This document shows, piece after piece, positions 32,894 through 41,875 of a DNA stretch of 64,000 bases. Origin of the DNA: RUG563 sp045590215. Its GTDB lineage: Bacteria > Bacillota > Clostridia > Christensenellales > Aristaeellaceae. The DNA lies in the NCBI GenBank assembly GCA_045590215.1, contig JAZNQO010000027.1:1-64000 (forward strand), in the 5' to 3' direction. The notes under the pieces are model-generated. The model was given only the letters and a program-made list of their open reading frames with translations, was not told where the DNA came from and did no database searches. Numbering within the stretch: position 1 is the first letter of the stretch; every line of letters starts with the position of its first letter. The position numbers were made by a program, and so were the translations under genes.

Positions 32894-34183
32894 ATGAACA
32901 GAAGTTTGATTGCCAAGGTAAACGTAGGAGAAGTGAACAAAATTCAGGGCTATGTGGAAAACCTGCGCAATAAGCGCACCATGGCTTTCCTGGTCATCCG
33001 GGATCACACCGGCCGTATTCAGGTAACGGTAGAAAAGGAAAAATACCCCGAAATCGCAGCGAAGATTGACCAGCTGACGGTGGAATCCGTGGTCACGTTT
33101 GTGGGCCCGGTGGTGGAAAACAGCTATGTGAAGATGGGCGGCATTGAAATGCTGCCGGAAGAAATGGAAATCCTCTCCATTGCCGAACCCCTGCCCATCT
33201 CCAAGGATGCCGCCATCGACAGCCGTCTGGACTACCGCTGGGTGGATTTGCGCTCCGACCGCAACACGCTGATTTTCAAGGCGCAGACGGAAATGGTGGC
33301 CTCCATGCGCAATTACCTGCTGAACGAAGGATTCATGGAAATCCACACCCCCAAGCTCATCGGTGCGGCCAGCGAAAGCGGCTCCGACGTGTTTGAGCTG
33401 AAATATTTCGACCGCAAGGGCTATCTTTCCCAGAGTCCCCAGTTCTATAAGCAGATGGCCATGGCCGCCGGCTTTGACCGCATTTTTGAAGTGGGTCCCG
33501 TGTTCCGTGCGGAAAAGAGCTTCACCAATAAGCACGCCACTGAATTCACCGGCTTCGACCTGGAAATGAGCTATATCTCCTCTTTCCGGGATGTGATGGC
33601 CATGGAAGCAGAGCTTCTGCAGGCCGCCCTGAAAGCCGTGAACGACAAGTACGGCGATAAGATCAAGGAACTGTTCGGCATGGAAACCATCGTGCCCACC
33701 CTGCCCTTCCCCGAAATGAAGCTGGCAGATGTATATAAAGAACTGGAAGAACGCTACGGCTACGTTTGCCCCGAAGAAGAAAAGAATGACCTGACCACCG
33801 AGGCCGAGCACCTGTGCGCAAAGCTCTCCATGGATAAGTTCGGCCACGAATTCCTGTTCGTCACCGATTACGGCCCCCAGAAGCGCGCTTTCTATCATAT
33901 GCGTGACGAAAACGGCATGCCTCTGGGCTATGACCTGATCTGGCGCGGCACGGAAATCACCACCGGTGCCCAGCGTGAACACCGCTATGAACAGCTGCGT
34001 GCCCAGGCAGACGAAAAGGGTCTGGGTGAAGATGTGAAGTTCTATATGGACTTCTTCCGCTACGGCTGCCCGCCCCACGGCGGCTTTGGCCTGGGCGTTG
34101 ACAGGCTGACCATGCTGCTGCTTGGCATCCCGATCAAAGAGGTCATGTTCCTCTTCCGCGGCCCCAACCGGCTGACCCCCTGA
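32894..34183 (+). CDS. aspS: Aspartyl-tRNA synthetase, short archaeal-type
   Basis: 429 residues, far shorter than the usual bacterial enzyme (about 590) because the GAD insertion is absent. It has the N-terminal OB-fold (GYVENLRNKRTMAFLVIRD), motif 1 in LLNEGFMEIHTPKL, motif 2 FRAEKSFTNKHATEF and motif 3 GFGLGVDRL. This organisation is that of archaeal/eukaryal-type AspRS found in some Clostridia, which often also charges tRNA-Asn as a substrate for GatCAB amidation. Discriminating or not cannot be told here. Confidence 0.9.
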   Translation: MNRSLIAKVNVGEVNKIQGYVENLRNKRTMAFLVIRDHTGRIQVTVEKEKYPEIAAKIDQLTVESVVTFVGPVVENSYVKMGGIEMLPEEMEILSIAEPLPISKDAAIDSRLDYRWVDLRSDRNTLIFKAQTEMVASMRNYLLNEGFMEIHTPKLIGAASESGSDVFELKYFDRKGYLSQSPQFYKQMAMAAGFDRIFEVGPVFRAEKSFTNKHATEFTGFDLEMSYISSFRDVMAMEAELLQAALKAVNDKYGDKIKELFGMETIVPTLPFPEMKLADVYKELEERYGYVCPEEEKNDLTTEAEHLCAKLSMDKFGHEFLFVTDYGPQKRAFYHMRDENGMPLGYDLIWRGTEITTGAQREHRYEQLRAQADEKGLGEDVKFYMDFFRYGCPPHGGFGLGVDRLTMLLLGIPIKEVMFLFRGPNRLTP

Positions 34184-34268
34184 TGAAATGCGGCCAAATA
34201 CATCCTTTTTTTCAGCCCATTATTCACAGAAAGTTTATGTCAATGAAATGGCAAACCCCTTGGAACGG

Positions 34269-34297
34269 TTGCCAAAGCTGAAAAAATCTGTTATACT
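34269..34297 (+). promoter_or_regulatory. Promoter of the Asp23-AmaP-nusB run
   Basis: TTGCCA at 34269-34274, 17-bp spacer, TATACT at 34292-34297. Confidence 0.75.
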
Positions 34298-34326
34298 GTT
34301 TCTATATCCCGAAGGAGGTGCGTTGT

Positions 34327-35049
34327 ATGCCCCAGAAAAAAGAGAATCTCCCTGTAAAGGTTGATGTGGATTTGCAAAATGGCGGCACCATTACCTACGC
34401 CAATGAAGTGATCGCCACCATCGCAGGCGTTGCAGCCAATGAAATAGACGGCATTGCCGGCATGTGTGTCAGCGGCGGTTTCAGCGAAATTCTAGGCCGT
34501 AACCGCACCATCACCAAGGGCGTGAAGGTTGAAGTGGGCAGTCAGGAAGCTGCGGTGGATCTGTACATCGTGGTGGAATACGGCCAGCCCATCCAGAAGG
34601 TTGCCAGCGAAGTGCAGGAAAACGTGCGCAAGGCACTGGAAAGCCTGACGGGTCTGCATGTGGTTCGGGTGGATGTGCATGTGCAGGGGGTCAGCTTTGA
34701 AAAAGAAAAGAAGGCCACCCTCACCGGCATCGAAGCGGCTACCAGCCCTCGGCTGACCGAAGCGGAACAGGCCAAGGAAGCCCCCGTGCAGCCTGCCCCC
34801 GTGGAAGAAACGCCCGTTGAAGAACCTGCAAAAGAAGCTCCGGCAGAGGAAGCCGTACCGGAAGAAACGGACCCGCAGGTGGAAGAAGCATCCCTGAATG
34901 AAGCTGAAGACGCTAACGAAGAAACCCTGAAGGAAGAAGCCCTGCTGGACGGCACAGCAGAAGATGCTGCCCAGGCAGAAGAAGCCGAGCCCGTTCAGGA
35001 AGAAGCCAATAAGAATAAGAAAAAGGCTCCCGGCCGCCGCCGCAGCTGA
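34327..35049 (+). CDS. Asp23/Gls24 family envelope stress protein
   Basis: 240 residues. The first 125 are an Asp23 domain (GGTITYANEVIATIAGVAANEIDGIAGM, LYIVVEYGQPIQKVASEVQENVRKAL, HVVRVDVHVQGVSFE). The remaining 115 are a Glu/Ala/Pro-rich acidic tail ending in basic KKKAPGRRRS, a tail not normal for Asp23. Asp23 proteins coat the inner side of the membrane through AmaP, which is encoded next. Start at 34327 fits GGAGG better than the GTG 9 bp upstream. Confidence 0.9.
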   Translation: MPQKKENLPVKVDVDLQNGGTITYANEVIATIAGVAANEIDGIAGMCVSGGFSEILGRNRTITKGVKVEVGSQEAAVDLYIVVEYGQPIQKVASEVQENVRKALESLTGLHVVRVDVHVQGVSFEKEKKATLTGIEAATSPRLTEAEQAKEAPVQPAPVEETPVEEPAKEAPAEEAVPEETDPQVEEASLNEAEDANEETLKEEALLDGTAEDAAQAEEAEPVQEEANKNKKKAPGRRRS

Positions 35050-35074
35050 CCGACCATCAAAAGAGGTGTAAATT

Positions 35075-35878
35075 ATGAAGCAATTCCGTTTCTGGCATCG
35101 CATCATCTTGGCCATCGGTGCTCTGATCCTCATTCTGACGGGCCTTGCGCTGATTCTGCCTGCGCTGCTGCCCATGCTGCCCTTTTTCAAGTATGATATG
35201 AACGCCATCTTGGTCAGCAAATGGACCAAGCTTGGCCTTATGGCCATCGGCGTTCTGGATATCCTGTTTGCCCTGTATCTGTTCACCATTCCCCATAAGT
35301 TCACCATCCGCCGCAAGGATTTTGTCATCCAGCAGACGGAAAACGGCGAACTTCGCATTGCTGTGGTGGCCATCAAGAATCTGGTGAAAAAGTGTGTGGA
35401 TATGCACGAGGAAGTGTCCCTTTCCTCCATGCGCATCCATAACACAAGGGGCGGCATCATTGTGGATTTGAGCATTTCCCTTTCCAATAATATCATCATT
35501 CCTCTGGCTGTTTCCTCCCTGCAAAAGAAAATCAAGCAGTATCTGCAGGCTTCCTCCGGCATTGAAGTGAAAGAAGTGCGTGTGGCTGTGGAAACGGCAA
35601 AAGAAGCTTCCAAGAATTCTCCCTACATGGTGAAGGAAGAAGCCGCCGAAACGGAACAGCCTGTCAAGGATAAAAAGCAGCCCATTCATCAGCGTCTGTT
35701 CAAGCGGGATGAAGCCCAGCCCGCTCCCCTGCCCGAAGCCCCTGAAGCTGCCCCGGCAGAACAGCCTGCTCCCATCGAAGCTCCCGCAGCGGAAGAAGCC
35801 CCTGCGGAAGATATAGCCCCCGTGGAAGAAAATACAGAAAATGCCCAACAGGCACAGGAGGAAGAAACCAATGAGTGA
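35075..35878 (+). CDS. amaP: Alkaline shock response membrane anchor protein AmaP
   Basis: 267 residues. Two membrane helices at about 10-30 and 50-70 (IILAIGALILILTGLALILPALL and GLMAIGVLDILFALYLFTI), a cytoplasmic domain (RKDFVIQQTENGELRIAVVAIKNLV) and, from about 180, a Pro/Ala/Glu-rich tail. AmaP anchors Asp23 to the membrane. Followed by the DUF2273 gene, which overlaps its end by 8 bp. Confidence 0.9.
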   Translation: MKQFRFWHRIILAIGALILILTGLALILPALLPMLPFFKYDMNAILVSKWTKLGLMAIGVLDILFALYLFTIPHKFTIRRKDFVIQQTENGELRIAVVAIKNLVKKCVDMHEEVSLSSMRIHNTRGGIIVDLSISLSNNIIIPLAVSSLQKKIKQYLQASSGIEVKEVRVAVETAKEASKNSPYMVKEEAAETEQPVKDKKQPIHQRLFKRDEAQPAPLPEAPEAAPAEQPAPIEAPAAEEAPAEDIAPVEENTENAQQAQEEETNE

Positions 35879-36296
35879 AAACAATCAGACCAAGTTTGAA
35901 ACCATGATGAAAAAAGTGTTCAAAATCGGCACCCCCGAATGCGCCATCTTCTGCTGTGTGATCGCCCTGATTATGGCCATCCTGTTCCTTTCCATCGGTT
36001 TCTGGAAGACGCTGCTGATCGTGGCTCTGCTGGTTGTGGCTCTGTTCATCGGCGGCGTTTCCGATAAGAAAGGCACCTTCCAAAAGGCTGCCGATAAGGT
36101 TGCGCCTGTGAAGGATAAGGTTTACAAGATGAAGGACGCCAAGGTTCAGAAGGCCATCAAAGAAGCCAAGGAAGCCGAAGAAACCGTGGAAGAAGTAAAA
36201 GAAGAAGTAAAGGAAACGGTGGAAGAAGTAAAGGAAGCCGCTGAAGAAGTGGTGGAAGAAATCAAAGAAGCCGTGGAAGAAGCTACCGAAGAATAA
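35871..36296 (+). CDS. DUF2273-like small membrane protein with charged tail
   Basis: 141 residues. Two helices (CAIFCCVIALIMAILFLSIGF and LLIVALLVVALFIGG) resemble DUF2273, the third usual member of Asp23 clusters. The last 75 residues are a long Lys/Glu repeat (VEEVKEEVKE, AAEEVVEEIKEA) likely to form a helix. Start at 35871 overlaps the amaP stop, showing coupling. Confidence 0.8.
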   Translation: MSENNQTKFETMMKKVFKIGTPECAIFCCVIALIMAILFLSIGFWKTLLIVALLVVALFIGGVSDKKGTFQKAADKVAPVKDKVYKMKDAKVQKAIKEAKEAEETVEEVKEEVKETVEEVKEAAEEVVEEIKEAVEEATEE

Positions 36297-36316
36297 TTAA
36301 TGGGGGAATATGTCCC

Positions 36317-36733
36317 ATGTCCCGTAAATCAGCCCGTGCCGCCGCCGTTCAGATGGTGTTTGAAAACATGCTGGGCGGCGACGGCGGGGATGAGACCTTG
36401 CAGGGTCTCATCGCCTTTACCCCCGAAGATGACGATATGCAGTATATCGATCAGCTGCTGCAGGGCGTGGAAAGCCATGCGGAAGCACTGGATGCCATGA
36501 TTGAAGAAAACCTCAAAGGCTGGGCTCTGAACCGCATTGCAAAGGTGGATCAGGCTGTGCTGCGGGTGGCCATCTTTGAATTGTATTTCCAGCGCACCAC
36601 CCCTGATGCCGTCATCATCAACGAAGCAGTCACGCTGGCACAGCGTTTCAATACCCCACAGGCCGGAAAGTTTGTCAATGGCGTGCTTTCCTCCGTGCTG
36701 GAAGCACGGAATCAGGCCGGGGAGCAGGCATAA
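36317..36733 (+). CDS. nusB: Transcription antitermination factor NusB
   Basis: 138 residues. Starts SRKSARAAAVQMVFENMLGG; further family sequence ALNRIAKVDQAVLRVAIFELYF and PDAVIINEAVTLAQRFNTPQAGKFVNGVLSSV. It binds boxA RNA with NusE/S10 for rRNA antitermination. GGGGGA precedes the ATG. It overlaps the next gene by 1 bp (TAATG). Confidence 0.95.
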   Translation: MSRKSARAAAVQMVFENMLGGDGGDETLQGLIAFTPEDDDMQYIDQLLQGVESHAEALDAMIEENLKGWALNRIAKVDQAVLRVAIFELYFQRTTPDAVIINEAVTLAQRFNTPQAGKFVNGVLSSVLEARNQAGEQA

Positions 36734-37668
36734 TGCTTGCCCTGGGGCTGGACACCAGCTGCTATACAACCTCCGCTGCCCTTTGCAATGCCCAAGGGGA
36801 AATATTGCAAAGCCGGTGCTTATTGCCCGTCAAAACGGGTGAACGCGGCCTTCGCCAAAGCGAGGCCGTGTTTGCGCATGTAAGACAACTTGCAAATCAA
36901 GTGGAAAACGTGATGCGCATGGCTGACGAGCCCCTTTCCTGCGTGTGCGCATCCGTATCGCCCAGAGACGGGGATGATTCCTATATGCCCGTTTTTTCCG
37001 TGGGCGAAATGGCCGGGCGTGCCATCGCCGCCGCCCATCATGTGCCGTTTTTTACCACCACCCATCAGCGTGGCCATATTCGGGCAGCGCAGGTGGAAAG
37101 CGGCATCACCGAAAACACCTTTTTAGCCCTGCATTTGTCCGGCGGCACCACGGACGTGCTTTTGAAAGAAGGGGACAACTTAACCCCCCTTGGCACCTCC
37201 ATGGATCTCCATGCCGGGCAGCTGGTGGATCGCATCGGCGTGGCTCTTGGCCTGCCCTTCCCCAGCGGTCCCCATCTGGAAGCCTTGGCAAAGAAGGGCA
37301 TCAGTCGGGCGAAAGTGCCCGTCAGCATGGAGGAAAAAACCCTGCAATGCCATCTCTCCGGCGCAGAAGCGCAGTTAATGCGCATGATTCAATCCGGGGA
37401 AAACGCAAACGATATTGCAGCGGAAGTTTACTCCATCCTCTGCCGCACGGTGCTGCGTCTTTTGAAAGCAGCGGCAGAAAAAACCAACACCGAAACCATT
37501 CTGCTGGCCGGGGGCGTGGCCTCCTCCCAGCTGTTCAGGGAAATATTGCAGGAGCGTAATGAAAAACGCCGCCTGCATCTGAAACTTCACTTTGGCAAGC
37601 CCGAATATTCCGGGGATAACGCCGTGGGCGTTGCCCTGCTGGGCTTGGAAAAATTACAGGGAGGCTGA
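36733..37668 (+). CDS. TsaD/Kae1 paralogue (O-sialoglycoprotein endopeptidase-like)
   Basis: 311 residues of the ASKHA-type TsaD fold: LGLDTSCYTTSAAL at the start, metal-site motif HQRGH (His111, His115) and LHLSGGTTDVLL, then LLAGGVASSQL. True TsaD (tRNA t6A synthesis) usually begins with LGIETSCDETA and has HMEGH, so this looks like the divergent paralogue often found between nusB and folD in Clostridia rather than TsaD itself. Its activity is unknown. Confidence 0.8.
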   Translation: MLALGLDTSCYTTSAALCNAQGEILQSRCLLPVKTGERGLRQSEAVFAHVRQLANQVENVMRMADEPLSCVCASVSPRDGDDSYMPVFSVGEMAGRAIAAAHHVPFFTTTHQRGHIRAAQVESGITENTFLALHLSGGTTDVLLKEGDNLTPLGTSMDLHAGQLVDRIGVALGLPFPSGPHLEALAKKGISRAKVPVSMEEKTLQCHLSGAEAQLMRMIQSGENANDIAAEVYSILCRTVLRLLKAAAEKTNTETILLAGGVASSQLFREILQERNEKRRLHLKLHFGKPEYSGDNAVGVALLGLEKLQGG

Positions 37669-37672
37669 AACA

Positions 37673-38518
37673 ATGGCGATTTTGCTGGATGGAAAAATCA
37701 TGGCCGCACAGGTTATGGAAGAATTGAAAAATAAGGTAGACAGCCTGAAGGAAAAGGGCGTCACCCCCGGCTTGGCCGTGATTCTGGTGGGGGAAGACCC
37801 TGCAAGCCAAGTCTATGTGCGCAATAAGGGTCTTGCCTGCGAACAGCTGGGCATGACCAGCGAAACCCTGCGCCTGCCGGCTGAAACCAGCCAGGAAGAG
37901 CTGGAAAACATCATCGACAACCTGAACCGGGACGACCGCTACAACGGTATTCTGGTGCAGCTGCCCCTGCCCCGTCATCTGGACGAAGCCTCTGCTTTGC
38001 GGAAGATTCTGCCGGAAAAGGACGTGGACGGCTTCCATATCGAAAACGCCGGCAAGCTCTTTACCGGGCAGGACGGCGTGGTGGCCTGCACGCCCAAGGG
38101 CATTATCTATATGCTGGAAAAGGCCGGTGTGCCCCTCTCCGGAAAAAACGCCGTAGTCATTGGCCGCAGCAATATCGTGGGCAAGCCTATTGCCATGCTG
38201 CTGCTGGATAAAAACTGCACCGTCACCATCTGCCATTCCCGGACACAAAACCTTGCCGAGCACACCAAAAACGCCGATGTGCTGGTGGCGGCTGTGGGCA
38301 AGCCCAGGTTTGTTACCGCCGATATGGTGAAGGAAGGGGCTGCCGTGGTGGACGTGGGCATCAACCGGGTGGACGGCAAGCTGTGCGGCGATGTGGCCTT
38401 TGACGCCGTGGCCGAAAAAGCCGGCTATATCACCCCCGTGCCCGGCGGCGTTGGCAAAATGACCATCTGTATGCTGATGGCCAATACGGTGGAAGCCGCT
38501 GAAAAGAAAGTGAACTAA
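37673..38518 (+). CDS. folD: Bifunctional methylenetetrahydrofolate dehydrogenase/cyclohydrolase
   Basis: 281 residues. Motifs: PGLAVILVGEDPASQVYVRNKG, GILVQLPLPRHLDE, PEKDVDGFH, the NADP-binding VVIGRSNIVGKPIAMLLL and C-terminal TPVPGGVGKMTICMLM. It makes 10-formyl-THF from 5,10-methylene-THF. Start is the ATG at 37673, following GGGAGGC. It has a 4-bp gap after the TsaD paralogue and a 2-bp gap to xseA. Confidence 0.97.
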   Translation: MAILLDGKIMAAQVMEELKNKVDSLKEKGVTPGLAVILVGEDPASQVYVRNKGLACEQLGMTSETLRLPAETSQEELENIIDNLNRDDRYNGILVQLPLPRHLDEASALRKILPEKDVDGFHIENAGKLFTGQDGVVACTPKGIIYMLEKAGVPLSGKNAVVIGRSNIVGKPIAMLLLDKNCTVTICHSRTQNLAEHTKNADVLVAAVGKPRFVTADMVKEGAAVVDVGINRVDGKLCGDVAFDAVAEKAGYITPVPGGVGKMTICMLMANTVEAAEKKVN

Positions 38519-38520
38519 TC

Positions 38521-39744
38521 ATGGCATGGACGCTGACTGTCACCCAACTGAATGAATATGTAAGCCGCTCGCTGGCTTCGGACCCCTCCCTGCGTTTCTT
38601 ATCCCTACGGGGAGAAATCAGCGATATGAAGCGATACGCCTCCGGCCACTGGTATTTCATCCTGAAGGATGAAGAAAGCCGCATCCAATGCGTCTGCTTT
38701 CGCCAGAAAAACATGCACATCACTTTCCCTGTGGAAAACGGCATGAAGGTAGTGCTGACAGGGGCTGTGGGCTTATACACCGCTTCCGGCAGCTATCAGT
38801 TTTATGCCGATACCATCACGCTGGACGGCATGGGGGATCTGTACCTTCGGTACGAAGCCCTGAAAGCCAAGCTGCTTAAAGAAGGGCTCTTTGACATCAG
38901 CCGTAAAAAGCCTCTGCCCTTTCTGCCCCGGATGATCGGGGTGGTTACCAGCCGCTCCGGTGCCGTCATTCACGATATCGCAACCGTCACAAGACGCCGC
39001 TATCCCGGCATGCAATTGGTGCTGCGGCCCTGCCTTGTGCAGGGGGAAAACGCCGCCCCGGATATTGCGCAGGGCATTGAGGAAATGGCCATGGTGCCCG
39101 GCGTGGATGTGATTATTGTAGGCCGCGGAGGCGGCAGCATGGAAGATTTGTGGGCGTTCAATGAAGAAATCGTAGTGCGTGCCATTGCCGCTTGCCCGGT
39201 ACCGGTGGTTTCCGCCGTGGGGCATGAAGTGGACGTGACCTTATCCGATTTGGCTGCCGATGAACGGGCGGCCACCCCCACCGAAGCCGCCGAAAAATGC
39301 GTGCCGGAATATCGGGCGGTGGTGCAGACCATCGAAAAATACCGGCAGGCTCTGCTCCGTGCCGGGCAAAACAGCATCCTGCGGCAAAAGGCTGCACTGC
39401 ACCTGATGGAAAACAGGCTTGCAAAGGAACACCCGGCAGTGCGCCTGAAAAAAATCAAGGCTCTTTCAGATTTGTACACCGCCCGGCTGCATGCCATCAT
39501 GGAGAAACAAGCGTTGCAGAAAAAGGCGGATATTACAAGGCTTTCCGAAAAGCTGCATGCGCTGGGGCCGAGGCAGGCCTTGAAAAGAGGCTATGCCTTT
39601 GTGATGGACGGAAATACCCCCATCACCAGCGTCGAAAATGCAAAAGAACAAATGACCCTCATCTTGCAGGACGGCCGTATGGACGTGCGGCTCACCGGCA
39701 TCCGAAAGGAGAATCCCTTTGGCGAAGAAACAGCAAACCTTTGA
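38521..39744 (+). CDS. xseA: Exodeoxyribonuclease VII large subunit
   Basis: 407 residues. The N-terminal OB-fold (VTQLNEYVSRSLASDPSLRF, FILKDEESRIQCVCF) leads to the catalytic domain with IGVVTSRSGAVIHDIATVTRRRYPG and VGRGGGSMEDLWAFNEE, then a coiled middle and a C-terminal ALGPRQALKRGYAFV. It degrades single-stranded DNA together with the small subunit encoded next. Confidence 0.97.
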   Translation: MAWTLTVTQLNEYVSRSLASDPSLRFLSLRGEISDMKRYASGHWYFILKDEESRIQCVCFRQKNMHITFPVENGMKVVLTGAVGLYTASGSYQFYADTITLDGMGDLYLRYEALKAKLLKEGLFDISRKKPLPFLPRMIGVVTSRSGAVIHDIATVTRRRYPGMQLVLRPCLVQGENAAPDIAQGIEEMAMVPGVDVIIVGRGGGSMEDLWAFNEEIVVRAIAACPVPVVSAVGHEVDVTLSDLAADERAATPTEAAEKCVPEYRAVVQTIEKYRQALLRAGQNSILRQKAALHLMENRLAKEHPAVRLKKIKALSDLYTARLHAIMEKQALQKKADITRLSEKLHALGPRQALKRGYAFVMDGNTPITSVENAKEQMTLILQDGRMDVRLTGIRKENPFGEETANL

Positions 39745-39937
39745 GGAAAAACTGCTGGCTCTGGAAGAGCTGGTTCAAAAAATGGAAATGGGCAATCTCC
39801 CTTTGGAAGAAACCTTGAAATGCTATGAAACGGGCATTCAACTGTCCAAGGAGCTGACAAACGCCCTTTCCGATGCGGAAAAGCGGATGCTGGAATTATC
39901 CGGCGGCAATCTGCTTCCCATGGAGGACGCCCCATGA
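39719..39937 (+). CDS. xseB: Exodeoxyribonuclease VII small subunit
   Basis: 72 residues: QTFEEKLLALEELVQKMEMGNLPLEETLKCYETG is the family signature. It uses a TTG start (39719), with AAAGGAG 8 bp before it, and overlaps the xseA end by 26 bp, so translation is coupled. Its stop overlaps the ispA start by 4 bp. Confidence 0.95.
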   Translation: MAKKQQTFEEKLLALEELVQKMEMGNLPLEETLKCYETGIQLSKELTNALSDAEKRMLELSGGNLLPMEDAP

Positions 39938-40800
39938 ATTTTCAAGCGCAGTTTGATTTTTATAAGCAGCAGGTGGAAGAAGCCCTTGCCGCCCTGCCCT
40001 TTGACGGTGCGCCGGACAAGCTGAAAGAAGCCATGCAATACAGCCTCCTTTCCGGCGGCAAGCGGCTTCGGGGGTGCCTGGCCCTGGCTGCCTGCGAAGC
40101 GGTGGGCGGCGATTACCGGGATGCGCTGCCCTTTGCCTGCGCCGTGGAAATGATCCACGCCTATTCCCTCATCCATGACGATTTGCCCAGCATGGACAAC
40201 GATACCCTGCGCCGGGGCAAGCCCACCAACCATATCGTCTTTGGGGAAGCCATGGCCATCTTGGCCGGGGACGGGCTAATGAACTATGCCTTTGAATGGC
40301 TGTCCATGCAGAAAAATCCTGAAGCCTTTCAGGTATTGGGGCTGCTGGCAAGAGCCGCCGGAATGCAGGGCATGCTGGGCGGACAAGTGCTGGACATCCT
40401 GAACGAAGGTGCTGCGCCGAATGAAAAGCTGGTGCGGCAGATTCACCTTGGCAAAACCGCCGCTTTGATTACCGTGCCGGTGGTGGCCGGGTTTACACTT
40501 GGGCATGGGAACGAACAGGCTTTGCAGGCCGCCCAAACCTATGGCCGCAATCTGGGGCTGGCCTTCCAGATTACCGATGATTTATTAGACTTGGAAGGGG
40601 ATGCCGCCCTGCTTGGCAAATCCGTGGGCAAGGACGTAGCCGAAGGAAAGCTCACATGGCCTGCCTGCGTGGGCATGGAAAAAGCCCGGCAGGATGCCGA
40701 AAAATGCGTGCAGGCCGCCGTTTCCGCCCTGCAGCCCCTTGGAAATAAGGCGGAATTTTTGCAATCCCTTGCGCTTTCCACCCTGCATCGTGTACAATAA
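39934..40800 (+). CDS. ispA: Polyprenyl (farnesyl/geranyl) diphosphate synthase
   Basis: 288 residues. First aspartate-rich motif DDLPSMDND in LIHDDLPSMDNDTLRRG, second DDLLD in ITDDLLDLEGD; GGKRLRG near residue 40. It condenses isopentenyl diphosphate with allylic diphosphates to make C10-C15 precursors for undecaprenyl and quinone lipids. Its usual neighbour dxs is not present. Confidence 0.93.
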   Translation: MNFQAQFDFYKQQVEEALAALPFDGAPDKLKEAMQYSLLSGGKRLRGCLALAACEAVGGDYRDALPFACAVEMIHAYSLIHDDLPSMDNDTLRRGKPTNHIVFGEAMAILAGDGLMNYAFEWLSMQKNPEAFQVLGLLARAAGMQGMLGGQVLDILNEGAAPNEKLVRQIHLGKTAALITVPVVAGFTLGHGNEQALQAAQTYGRNLGLAFQITDDLLDLEGDAALLGKSVGKDVAEGKLTWPACVGMEKARQDAEKCVQAAVSALQPLGNKAEFLQSLALSTLHRVQ

Positions 40801-40819
40801 TCCCGGAGGCATCAATATA

Positions 40820-41266
40820 GTGAATCAATTACAGGCATTTTTTCAAAACAAGATTATTTTGGCCGGCATCCTCTCATGGGCAGCCGCCCAGCTGATCAAG
40901 GTGCTGATTACCTGGTGGATGGACAAGCGTTTCGACTGGCGAAGGTGCTTTGGCATGGGCGGCATGCCCTCCTCTCACAGTGCTTTCGTGTTTTCTACGG
41001 CGCTGATGTGCGGCTTGGAACAGGGCTTTGATTCCGCCGTTTTCGCCGTTGTCTTTGCCCTGATGATTATCGTGATTTATGACGCACTGGGCGTCCGGGC
41101 AGAAACGGGCAAGCAGGGAGCTGTGCTGAACCATATCATCCGGGAAGTGCTCATCGAGGGCAAGCGCATCACAGAAGAACGCTTGAAAGAGCTGGTGGGC
41201 CATACGCCGCTGGAAGTGTGCGGCGGCATCTTCGTAGGGCTGGTTATGGTTTTGATTCTGGCATAA
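40820..41266 (+). CDS. Divergent PAP2-family membrane protein (YuiD-like)
   Basis: 148 residues. GTG start at 40820 after GGAGG at 40805-40809. Sequence LVNQ..ILAGILSWAAAQLIKVLI, then GGMPSSHSAFVFS with the phosphatase-type SxxH, and YDALGVRAETGKQGAVLN fit the divergent PAP2 family (DUF212). It is a membrane protein with about four helices, possibly acting on lipid phosphates. Confidence 0.85.
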   Translation: MNQLQAFFQNKIILAGILSWAAAQLIKVLITWWMDKRFDWRRCFGMGGMPSSHSAFVFSTALMCGLEQGFDSAVFAVVFALMIIVIYDALGVRAETGKQGAVLNHIIREVLIEGKRITEERLKELVGHTPLEVCGGIFVGLVMVLILA

Positions 41267-41302
41267 ATACATCGCAATTTCAAACAAGGAGGAACAAATC
41301 AA

Positions 41303-41863
41303 ATGATGGATAATTTTCGGGAAGAGGGCGTAAGCAAAAGAAGAGCAGGTTTGGATTCCTTCATCTATCTCTTTGCCAATCTGGTGTGGATTCTGCTGGC
41401 GATCTTTGCTTTTTCGGAAATCCAGAGCATCATCACCTTCGCCATGATGAACGGCTTCTCCGTGGCTGTGCTGATCAATATCGCCATTGCCCTGCTGGCC
41501 GGCGGTATCGCCCTTGTCACCTTCCTCAATAAAGACAAAATCAAAATGGAATATGAATACACCTTTACCAACGGCCAGATGGACTTTGCCCAGGTGTATA
41601 ACAATAAAAAGCGCAAGGCTCTTGGCACCATGAACGTGCGCAATGTGGAAGCCTGCGGCATGGTGGCCAGCGGCTCTTTCAACCGCTATATCAACATGCC
41701 CGGCATCAAGCGCACCAACTGGTTTTTGAACCGGGACGCCGATCTGTTTTACTTCTATTTCCAGAAGGAAGAACAAAAGCGCATCATCATTATCGAGCCT
41801 TCTCAAGAAATGATTGCCCTGATTAAGAAATACATCGGTCAGGGTGTATGGCAGAACAACTGA
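41303..41863 (+). CDS. DUF6106-like membrane protein
   Basis: 186 residues. Two helices near residues 19-70 (FIYLFANLVWILLAIFAF and FSVAVLINIAIALLAGGIAL) and a C-terminal soluble domain of about 110 residues (MEYEYTFTNGQMDFAQVYNNKKRK, ending MIALIKKYIGQGVW). It resembles the uncharacterised DUF6106 group. GGAGGAAC precedes the ATG. Lies between the PAP2-like gene and the cysteine desulfurase. Confidence 0.75.
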   Translation: MMDNFREEGVSKRRAGLDSFIYLFANLVWILLAIFAFSEIQSIITFAMMNGFSVAVLINIAIALLAGGIALVTFLNKDKIKMEYEYTFTNGQMDFAQVYNNKKRKALGTMNVRNVEACGMVASGSFNRYINMPGIKRTNWFLNRDADLFYFYFQKEEQKRIIIIEPSQEMIALIKKYIGQGVWQNN

Positions 41864-41875
41864 CGGGAAGATTGT

